A DNA stretch of 5,420 nt from Sphingobium sp. CCH11-B1 (GTDB lineage Bacteria > Pseudomonadota > Alphaproteobacteria > Sphingomonadales > Sphingomonadaceae): the NCBI RefSeq assembly GCF_001556865.1, contig NZ_LSJY01000113.1:1-5420 (forward strand), read 5' to 3'. Both the position numbers and the translations under genes were made by a program. Positions 1 to 5,365 of this stretch are shown here, one piece after another (the first letter of the stretch is position 1; each line of letters opens with the position of its first letter). Below the pieces are notes generated by a model. That model was not told where the DNA came from. It did no database searches and saw only the letters and a list, made by a program, of their open reading frames with translations.

Positions 1-55
1 TCAGTGGCCTACTTTTACTCCGCCACAGTGGCCGGTTTTTGCTCCGCCGTTGACA
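1..55. mobile_element. Terminus of an IS21-like insertion sequence (body lies left of the window)
   Basis: This stretch does not belong to the fucosidase gene it abuts. It holds two tandem copies of a 21-bp unit (GTGGCC, then a T-rich middle, then CTCCGCC) and finishes with GTTGACA at 49-55. Read on the minus strand, the element begins TGTCAACGGCGGAGCAAAA. A TG...CA end with several internal copies of the terminal sequence is the known architecture of IS21-family ends, where the repeats are taken as IstA binding sites. The inner edge is placed between 55 and 56 because the fucosidase family match ends there and the IS dinucleotide TG starts at 55. No transposase gene is in view. The family assignment rests on the end structure and remembered resemblance, so the specific element is not named. 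Confidence 0.78.
4..48. repeat. Two tandem 21-bp terminal repeats of the left IS end
   Basis: Copy one is at 4-24 and copy two at 28-48, with a period of 24 bp. Both start GTGGCC, have TTTT in the middle and end CTCCGCC. They agree at 17 of 21 positions, and both are preceded by CA. Directly repeated subterminal units like these are typical of IS21-family ends and probably bind the transposase. Confidence 0.8.
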
Positions 56-849
56 AGCAGATCAGGTTGGTAGCTGTCGAGCAGATCGCTGATCCTGTCG
101 AACCAGTGGCGATGAAAGGCGGTATTCTTCGTGTACCAGGATTCCGGCGTGTTGATGAAAGCCTCTGTCCCATTGTCGTGATAAAGGTCAGCGAAGCGGG
201 CGTCGTTACCGTCATAGGAGCGGCCCAGCATCGGCCAGAACTGGTCGTATAAATGGGAGGGCTGCCACCAGGTATAGCTCGCGCCCAGATGTTCGGACAC
301 GCCGAAGCGAAGTCCTTGGCGCTTGGCTGCGGCCTTCAATGCACCGACGATGTCGCGCTTGGGGCCCATCTCCGTCGCATTCCAGCGGTGATGACGCGAG
401 CGCCACAGGTCGAAATTGTCGTGGTGGACGCCCATCGACACGAAATATTTGGCTCCTGCGGCCTTATATTTCGCCATGAGCGCTTCCGGATCAAACCGAT
501 CCGCCGTCCACAGCGGAATGATGTCCTTATAGCCTTTTTCCGAAGGATGTCCGTAGGTTTTCAGATGATGGTCATAATGCGGGTGACCGGGAACATACAT
601 GAAGCGCGCGTACCAGTCCCCCTGCCGCGGAACCGCCTGAGGCCCCCAATGGGCCCAGATGCCGAACTTGGCATCTGCGAACCAGGCGGGCACCTCATAG
701 CGGTTCAGGCTCTCAACCGACGAGTCGAAGCGGCCGGATGTGATTTTCGGTGCCGCTTGCCGCGCGCTGACGCTTGCGGGCTCCTGCGCCAAACCGAAAG
801 CCGCCGCCAGCGGGGCCCCAAGTATTTCGCGTTTGGTGAAGCCGGCCAC
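56..849 (-). pseudogene. Alpha-L-fucosidase (GH29), 3' part removed by IS insertion
   Basis: This is the N-terminal part of a GH29 retaining alpha-L-fucosidase, which removes terminal alpha-L-fucose from glycans. The GTG start at 849 is supported by AAGGGAG six bases upstream; a nearby ATG is out of frame. Residues 1-30 look like an export signal (TKREIL, then an Ala/Leu-rich stretch), possibly a weak Tat signal, so a periplasmic or secreted enzyme is inferred. GH29 hallmarks follow: AKFGIWAHWGPQAVPRQGDW at 60-79, HHDNFDLW at 142-149, MGPKRDIVG at 161-169 and FGVSEHLGASYTWW at 182-195. The family match runs to PDLL at 262-265, where the DNA changes to IS sequence and the frame adds about 17 foreign residues before a stop at 1-3. 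In the family PDLL is followed within a few residues by the nucleophile Asp (PDLLxxDG), so that residue and the C-terminal part (family usually 400-500 residues) are missing. The product should be inactive. Confidence 0.92.
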
Positions 850-896
850 CCCATTCTCCCTTGATGCGCGCGCCCTGAAAGGCGGCTGCCCGATGA

Positions 897-925
897 GTTT
901 GCATATTTACAAACATATTTTCAAG
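897..925. repeat. Tandem 12-bp direct repeats overlapping an inverted repeat; candidate regulator site
   Basis: CATATTTACAAA (902-913) is followed directly by CATATTTTCAAG (914-925), matching at 10 of 12 positions. Overlapping them, GTTTG (897-901) and CAAAC (910-914) form an 8-bp-spaced dyad. The repeats lie in the AT-rich core between the two divergent genes. They could be an operator for the adjacent IclR-family protein or a promoter element; the sequence alone does not decide. Confidence 0.4.
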
Positions 926-961
926 TTGCAATTGAGGCACGGTTCGACAAAATCAGACTTC

Positions 962-980
962 GGCATTGAGACAAAATGCC
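962..980. promoter_or_regulatory. GGCATT-N7-AATGCC inverted repeat just upstream of the iclR-type RBS
   Basis: GGCATT (962-967) and AATGCC (975-980) form a perfect 6-bp dyad around a 7-nt spacer, ending one base before the AGGAG ribosome binding site (981-985). This position suits an autoregulatory operator, or an mRNA hairpin that affects access to the ribosome site. The GACAAAAT at 970-977, inside the dyad, also occurs at 946-953. The functional role is inferred. Confidence 0.4.
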
Positions 981-996
981 AGGAGAATGATAAAAA

Positions 997-1776
997 GTGC
1001 CGCGATCCGAACTCAAGCGCGCCTATGCGGCGCCGGCAGTCGAAAAGACCTTCGAGATTCTGGAGTATCTGGCCACCCACCCCAAGGGCGCGCTGGTAAG
1101 CGAAATAGCCGCCGATCTCGGACGAACCGTGGGCGAACTTTTCCGGATCATCGTCGTGCTGGAGAACCTTGGATATCTCAGGAAATCCAAGACCACAGAT
1201 CGATATACGGTAACCTACAAGCTTTTGGACATAGCGTTCCGGGCCACGCCGTCACAGGATCTGGTGCGGGCTGCGCTCCCTGAAATGCAGGGCTTGACGC
1301 TGGAGACGGGCCAATCCTGCCATCTGGTTGTGCCGGCCAAGGGTCATGGCATGGTTGTTGCGCGCGAGGAGCAGCCGGGCACGCGCGGATTTTCGCTCAA
1401 GGTCGGCACCATCGTCGACATCTTGAAAAGTTGTTCGGGCCAGGTGATCCTCGCCTATTCAAATCCGACACGGGTCGACCGGATGGTACGCGAGGTCGAG
1501 GAAGAACGAAAACTGACGGTGGATCGCGCCTGGCTGGCCGAGCGGCAGGAGGCGATCCGTCAGGCCGGCTTCGACAGCCGGCCCAGTCCGATAACTTACG
1601 GTGTTACCGACATCAGCTTTCCCATCTTTGGTTTCGACAAGCATGTCGTTGCGGCCCTCACCATTCCGTTTCTCTCCTTCATCGACGGGTCGCAAAAGGT
1701 GGCGATCGAGGCAGCGCGTGACATGCTGCGCCGCGCGACGGAGCGGATTTCCGACCGGCTCGGTTATCAGCCCTGA
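997..1776 (+). CDS. IclR-family transcriptional regulator, probable control of L-fucose genes
   Basis: This 259-residue protein has the length and two-domain plan of the IclR family. A winged helix-turn-helix spans about residues 11-75 (AVEKTFEILEYLA, then SEIAADLGRTVGELFRIIVVLENLGYL, then the wing DRYTVTYKLL). The effector domain covers about 85-255 and contains the family signatures KSCSGQVILAYS (144-155) and GVTDISFPIFGFDKHVVAAL (202-221). The GTG start at 997 is forced: an in-frame TAA lies at 991-993, and the ATG at 987 is in another frame and only one base from the AGGAG at 981-985. The spacing from AGGAG to GTG is about 11 nt, rather long. The gene is divergent from the fucosidase and convergent with the fucose operon. 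The effector is probably L-fucose or a downstream acid, inferred from neighbours only. The gene appears intact. Confidence 0.92.
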   Translation: MPRSELKRAYAAPAVEKTFEILEYLATHPKGALVSEIAADLGRTVGELFRIIVVLENLGYLRKSKTTDRYTVTYKLLDIAFRATPSQDLVRAALPEMQGLTLETGQSCHLVVPAKGHGMVVAREEQPGTRGFSLKVGTIVDILKSCSGQVILAYSNPTRVDRMVREVEEERKLTVDRAWLAERQEAIRQAGFDSRPSPITYGVTDISFPIFGFDKHVVAALTIPFLSFIDGSQKVAIEAARDMLRRATERISDRLGYQP

Positions 1777-1809
1777 GCATGTTCGCCTCAGCTCACGGGA
1801 TTTTGCACA

Positions 1810-1846
1810 GCCGTTTTCACCGCGACGGAACTGCGGTGAAAACGGC
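1810..1846. terminator. Perfect 14-bp inverted repeat between convergent genes, probable bidirectional terminator
   Basis: GCCGTTTTCACCGC (1810-1823) and GCGGTGAAAACGGC (1833-1846) are exact reverse complements around a 9-nt loop (1824-1832). The hairpin lies 33 bp past the regulator stop and about 83 bp past the mutarotase stop on the other strand, the right place for a shared terminator. There is no T-tract after the stem on either side, so it is not a canonical intrinsic terminator. A role in mRNA 3' stability, or a protein-binding palindrome, remains possible. Confidence 0.65.
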
Positions 1847-1929
1847 CGGATCCCCTCATATCAAGGTCATCCGGCCGATCGGGCTGAAAGTCCCACTGTC
1901 CGGCGCGTCGCCCAACTGAAGCTGTCGGG

Positions 1930-2274
1930 TCAAATATCCTTCCGCACATGTTCGGCCAAAGTGAAAATGCGATTTGCAGGTTGCCATTTCACGCCGTCGC
2001 AAGCCCACGGAACGGGTTTCTGGAATGGATCCATCTGCGCTTCCCAAGCCTGCGATTCCGCGCCGCCGGTGCGATTCTGCGGCTCGTCATCGCCCGCGGT
2101 CTCGGTGATCATGACCAGCCGATCGCCCGTACGATAGATTTCCATGAGCGTGTTGCCGGCATCGACGATATCCTGCAACACTTGCGCAGGGACGTTGCCT
2201 GGCCGATGCCACCGCTCATATTCTTCGGCCAGCGTTTCGTCGCTGAGATCGAGCACATAGACCTGGCGCGCCAT
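1930..2274 (-). CDS. L-fucose/L-rhamnose mutarotase (RhaM-type, COG3254)
   Basis: This 114-residue protein is full length for the RhaM-like mutarotase family (PF05336), small cytoplasmic enzymes that interconvert the alpha and beta anomers of deoxy sugars. The N-terminal pattern VYVLDLSDETLAEEYERWH carries the Tyr (19) and His (23) that correspond to the active-site pair described for E. coli RhaM. The C-terminal block (MDPFQKPVPW ... KWQPANRIFTLAEH) is also typical. The ATG at 2274 shares its A with the TGA of the upstream symporter gene (TGATG), and GGGAGAA lies a few bases before it, which indicates translational coupling. It is the last gene of the operon. Given the fucosidase and FucP neighbours, L-fucose is a more likely substrate than L-rhamnose. 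It is unrelated in sequence to the FucU family. Confidence 0.88.
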   Translation of the reverse strand: MARQVYVLDLSDETLAEEYERWHRPGNVPAQVLQDIVDAGNTLMEIYRTGDRLVMITETAGDDEPQNRTGGAESQAWEAQMDPFQKPVPWACDGVKWQPANRIFTLAEHVRKDI

Positions 2275-3590
2275 CAGGCTTCTCCCGTCGTAATGCTGCG
2301 CATGACCCGCCGGCCGAACCACGCAATTACCAGGAAACAGGCCAGCGGTACCAACATCGCCATGGGCAGGGAATGGAGCCGCTCTGCGACGAGGCCAGTC
2401 ACCGGTGGGAAGATGGCGCCGCCGATGATCGCCATGACGATCAGCGAAGATGCAATCCGCTTGTTCGGTCCCAGACCCGCGAGGCCCAGGGTAAAGATCG
2501 TCGGGAACATGATCGACATGAACAGGCTGGTCAGCCCCAACGTAACGACCGCGACCATGCCTCCAGCGCCCATTGCAATACCGCACAGCGCCGCCGCGAT
2601 CAAAGCATAGGCGGTCAGCAGCCGCGGCGCGGGGACGTAGCGCATCAGGCCCGCGCCGGCGAACCGGCCGATCATGAACAGGAACAGGCTAATGCCAAGC
2701 CACTGCGCGGCCAGCTTCTCACCCACGCCGGTCTGGTCCTGAGCGAAATTGATGAAATAGCTCCACACCGTCACCTGCGCGCCGACGTAGAAGAACTGGG
2801 CCAGGATAGCAGCCCGCAGGCGTGCGCTGCGCAGCGCCCCGCCCAGGCCGCCGCCGGTCTGGTCCGTCGCCCGTTCCTCGGCGATGACAGGAAAGCGGGT
2901 CAGCGTGACGATCACGGCAAGGAGCAGGACAACGCCCGCGAGCGCGAGATAGGGGAGACGCACCGCAAGGGCTTCGGCGGCGCGATAGGCATCGATCTGC
3001 GCGGGAGACATGGCGGCCAGTTCGGCGGCGCTATGCTCAATGCCAGAGAAGATGAGCGCGCCGCCCAGGAAGGGGGCGATCACACCGCCAAGCCCATTGA
3101 AGCTTTGGGCGAAAGTCAGTCGCTGTGCAGCGCTCTCCTCTCGACCCATGGCAGCAATGAGAGGATTTGCCGCCGTTTCGAGAAAGGCCAGACCCGCAGC
3201 GATGATGTAGAGCGCAACAAGGAAAAAGCCAAAGGCGCGTACCCCGGCCGCCGGCCAAAACAGCAGCGCTCCAACCGCGTAAAGACCCAGCCCGGCGATA
3301 ATCCCTGCCTTGTAGCCGCGTCGGGCTATGAACCAACCCGCAGGGAGCGCGAACGTGAAATAGCCGAAATAGAAGGCGGTCTGGATCAGGCCTGATTCCA
3401 TCCGCGACAATTCCAGCGCCTTCTGAAATTGCTTGATCAGGATGTCGTTGAAGTTGTTGGCTATCGCCCACATGAAGAAAAGGCTGGTGACAACCACGAA
3501 CGCCACCAGAAAACGGCGCTCGACAAGAGGAGCCGATCCCTGGTCAGATCTGCCCGACGGCTCTCCTATCTCAAAATGCACGGATGACAT
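2274..3590 (-). CDS. fucP: L-fucose:H+ symporter, FucP-type major facilitator
   Basis: This 438-residue inner-membrane protein has about twelve hydrophobic segments and belongs to the FHS group of the major facilitator superfamily. It lines up closely with E. coli FucP: FFMWAIANNFNDILIKQFQ (38-56) in TM1, GLIQTAFYFGYFTFALPAG (67-85) in TM2 and AAGLAFLETAANPL in TM4. The residues central to proton coupling and sugar binding in E. coli FucP (Asp46, Glu135, Gln159, Asn162) are matched here by Asp49, Glu138, Gln162 and Asn165, a constant offset of three. The ATG at 3590 is preceded by GGGGAGG about six bases away. The gene follows the SDR stop after 37 nt and overlaps the mutarotase start by one base. 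It appears intact. A relative transporting another hexose is possible, but the conserved residues and context favour L-fucose. Confidence 0.88.
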   Translation of the reverse strand: MSSVHFEIGEPSGRSDQGSAPLVERRFLVAFVVVTSLFFMWAIANNFNDILIKQFQKALELSRMESGLIQTAFYFGYFTFALPAGWFIARRGYKAGIIAGLGLYAVGALLFWPAAGVRAFGFFLVALYIIAAGLAFLETAANPLIAAMGREESAAQRLTFAQSFNGLGGVIAPFLGGALIFSGIEHSAAELAAMSPAQIDAYRAAEALAVRLPYLALAGVVLLLAVIVTLTRFPVIAEERATDQTGGGLGGALRSARLRAAILAQFFYVGAQVTVWSYFINFAQDQTGVGEKLAAQWLGISLFLFMIGRFAGAGLMRYVPAPRLLTAYALIAAALCGIAMGAGGMVAVVTLGLTSLFMSIMFPTIFTLGLAGLGPNKRIASSLIVMAIIGGAIFPPVTGLVAERLHSLPMAMLVPLACFLVIAWFGRRVMRSITTGEA

Positions 3591-3627
3591 TGCACACCTC
3601 CCCTTCTCGTGTCTCGATCACCTGCCT

Positions 3628-4374
3628 TCAGGCATTGGACCAGCCGCCGTCGATTACGTGACATTGCCCTGTCACGAAGGCCGCCGCGTCGCTGGCCAGC
3701 CATAACACCATGGCCGCCACCTCTTCCGGCCTGCCCAACCTTCCAACCGGCTGCCGGGCGGAAAACCAGGCCAGCGCCGCTTTGAAATCTCCTGTGGAAC
3801 GGAGCCTTTCCTCCAACGACGGCGAGTGGACAGTGCCCGGACAAACTGCGTTGCAGCGGATGCCCTGCGTGACATAGTCAACGGCAACGGCCTTGGTCAG
3901 CCCAACCACTGCAGCTTTGGTCGTGTTGTACACGAAACGGTCGGGCACGCCGATGATCGCGCCAGCGACCGAGGCAATGTTGATGATCGACCCGCCCCCT
4001 GCGCCAATCATGCCGGGCAAGACAGCTCGGATCAGCCGTGCCATCGCCACGACGTTGATCGAAAAGGCCTCTTGAAGGTCGGCCTCACTGCTGTCGAGCA
4101 GCGTACCGGCGTGAACCTTGCCAACACAATTGACCAGAATATCCCAAGCCCCGCCATCACCTTCGCCAAACGCGACATCCGCCCCTGCCTCGGTCACATC
4201 GACCCTTTGCGTTCGGCAACCCGTCAGCGCAGCAAGCGTGTCGGCATTGCGATCGATCGCCACAACGTCCGCACCCTGTGCCGCCAACAGCTCGGCGCAA
4301 GCCTTGCCGATCCCCTGCCCGGCCCCCGTCACAAGAGCCCGCTTGCCGGACAGATCGAATGGATCGACGGTCAT
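3628..4374 (-). CDS. Short-chain dehydrogenase, probable 2-keto-3-deoxy-L-fuconate dehydrogenase
   Basis: This is a classical SDR of 248 residues. The cofactor motif TGAGQGIG is at 16-23, Asp41 ends the second strand (favouring NAD over NADP), and NCVG lies at 82-85. The catalytic set is Asn107, Ser135, Tyr149 and Lys153 (YNTTK). The block RCNAVCPGTVHSPSLEERL and the VIDGGWS ending place it with the BDH2/DHRS6-like group, which I recall includes the Xanthomonas 2-keto-3-deoxy-L-fuconate dehydrogenase. That enzyme oxidises the keto-deoxy acid at C4 in the non-phosphorylating L-fucose pathway. An L-fucose dehydrogenase of SDR type is the main alternative. The ATG at 4374 has AGGGA seven bases upstream and overlaps the stop of the preceding short frame (ATGA). 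The gene appears intact. Confidence 0.85.
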   Translation of the reverse strand: MTVDPFDLSGKRALVTGAGQGIGKACAELLAAQGADVVAIDRNADTLAALTGCRTQRVDVTEAGADVAFGEGDGGAWDILVNCVGKVHAGTLLDSSEADLQEAFSINVVAMARLIRAVLPGMIGAGGGSIINIASVAGAIIGVPDRFVYNTTKAAVVGLTKAVAVDYVTQGIRCNAVCPGTVHSPSLEERLRSTGDFKAALAWFSARQPVGRLGRPEEVAAMVLWLASDAAAFVTGQCHVIDGGWSNA

Positions 4375-4601
4375 GCTTGGTCCCTGTTCGGCCGGCCCGC
4401 GAGTTTAAATGGCTTGTAGGTCAGAATGAATGTCTGCTGCCCAAGCCATTCCGAAAGGCTTTGCTGGCAATGGCGGAACCTGGCGCCCGAGCCAGAATGC
4501 CGCGGGACCGACATATCCCGTGAGAAGCTCGCACGATCGAGAGTTCGGCCTTTGGCGAGCGGAGCGGCCGGCTGTCGGACGTATCGATGCGGGTCGATCA
4601 T
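4371..4601 (-). CDS. Short reading frame (76 codons), unidentified; possible gene remnant in the AKR-SDR gap
   Basis: The 232 nt between the AKR stop and the SDR start are long for this packed operon. One minus-strand frame stays open from an ATG at 4601, five bases past the AKR stop, to a TGA at 4371-4373 that overlaps the SDR ATG as ATGA. This spacing fits a coupled operon gene. The 76-residue product begins MIDPHRYVRQPA, recalling the MIDxH start of amidohydrolases such as L-fuconolactonase, an enzyme this pathway needs. The rest is rich in Arg, Ser and Gln, fits no family I recognise and lacks the later amidohydrolase motifs. It may be the scar of an internally deleted and frameshifted lactonase gene, or an untranslated leader that is open by chance. 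The ribosome site is weak. I do not assign a function. Confidence 0.22.
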   Translation of the reverse strand: MIDPHRYVRQPAAPLAKGRTLDRASFSRDMSVPRHSGSGARFRHCQQSLSEWLGQQTFILTYKPFKLAGRPNRDQA

Positions 4602-4606
4602 CCGCG

Positions 4607-5365
4607 TCAGCCCTGCCCCTCTGGCGCCTTTGGAACCGGCGCTGCGCTCGGAATAACTCCTTCGGCCTTCAATGCCGTCCAGAAGGCAGCAGGAATTGGA
4701 ATACTCGCCAGAGCCAGCGTACGGTCGACCAGATCCGCGTTGCCGAGACCGACCAGAACGGATGCCACGACTGGATGCGCGCGGACGAATTGCAGCGCGA
4801 CGGCGGCCAATGGTATTCTTGCCTCGTCGCACAACGCCTCGATCCGCGCGACACGTGCGACCACCTCGGCAGGCGCTGGGGCATAGTCGAAATAGGCTTG
4901 CTGGCCCGAACGGGTTCCGGTCGCCAGGATGCCGCTGTTGTACACGCCCCCTGCGACGATCCTCGCGCCATGGGCGGCGACGCGATCGAAAAAGCCGTCC
5001 AGCGGTTGTTGCTCCAGCAAAGTGTAGCGCCCGGCCAGCAGGAAGCAGTCGAAGCGTCCGATGGTCATCGCCTGGTCGATCACCGCAGTCTCGTTGACGC
5101 CAAGTCCGATCGCGCCCGCCGCGCCGCTGGCGCGCAATTCATCCATCGCCCGGTAGCCGCCCTCTGCGAACTGCGTGAAACGGTGCGAATGCATCGCCCC
5201 ATGCGCCAGGGATCCCAGGTCGTGCGCATAGAGGATATCGATGCGGTCCAATCCAAGCCGGCGAAGGCTATCTTCGAACGAGCGCATCACGCCATCATAA
5301 CTATAATCGAAACGTACCTTGTTGGGCAGCGGATCGGCGAATCCGTCGCGAAAGCGGGGCAGGCT
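4607..5365 (-). pseudogene. Aldo/keto reductase, L-fucose (aldose) dehydrogenase type, 5' end removed by IS
   Basis: This is the C-terminal 252 codons of an aldo/keto reductase of the D-threo-aldose/L-fucose 1-dehydrogenase group, which oxidises L-fucose to its lactone with NAD(P). Recognisable blocks are DGFADPLPNKVRFDYSYDGV, SFEDSLRRLGLDRIDILYAHDLG, GAIGLGVNE, GRYTLLEQ, GGVYNSGILA and the closing VALQFVRAHPVVASVLVGLGN. A GTG or ATG at 5290/5287 could be mistaken for the start, but family sequence continues upstream in frame to 5365. There it meets IS-like DNA and an in-frame TGA at 5372-5374. Roughly the first 80-100 residues are missing, with the catalytic Asp, Tyr and Lys of the AKR tetrad; only the His (in YAHDLG) remains. 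Any product starting inside would be inactive. It was evidently the first or an early gene of the minus-strand operon. The C-terminus at 4607 looks natural. Confidence 0.85.

Larger units (their letters stand above)
850..996. promoter_or_regulatory. Divergent promoter/operator region between fucosidase and iclR-type gene
   Basis: This 147-bp gap separates two divergently transcribed starts, so it must hold promoters for both. Its centre (about 897-935) is much more AT-rich than the surrounding genes. It contains tandem CATATTT repeats, a GTTTG/CAAAC dyad and a GGCATT/AATGCC dyad, listed separately. IclR-family regulators commonly bind the region next to their own gene and control a divergent target, so the flanking regulator probably acts here. 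I could not assign convincing -35/-10 pairs on either strand. Confidence 0.6.

Noticed and set aside
253..864. 203-codon plus-strand open frame opposite the fucosidase
   Set aside because: It is antisense to strong GH29 motifs and its product shows no recognisable protein family.
966..1283. Alternative frame with ATG at 966 or 987 as the regulator start
   Set aside because: That frame gives an Arg/Ser-rich product without domains. The IclR motifs are in the frame of the GTG at 997, and an in-frame TAA at 991-993 excludes an earlier start.
2373..3395. 340-codon plus-strand open frame opposite fucP
   Set aside because: It is rich in Arg, Gln, Asp and Glu with no recognisable domain, and lies wholly antisense to a gene with clear family motifs. 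It is a GC-driven shadow frame.
5287..5290. Natural start of a short aldo/keto reductase at 5290 or 5287
   Set aside because: The family sequence continues in frame upstream to 5365, and the protein would lack the cofactor/active-site half, so this is a truncated gene.
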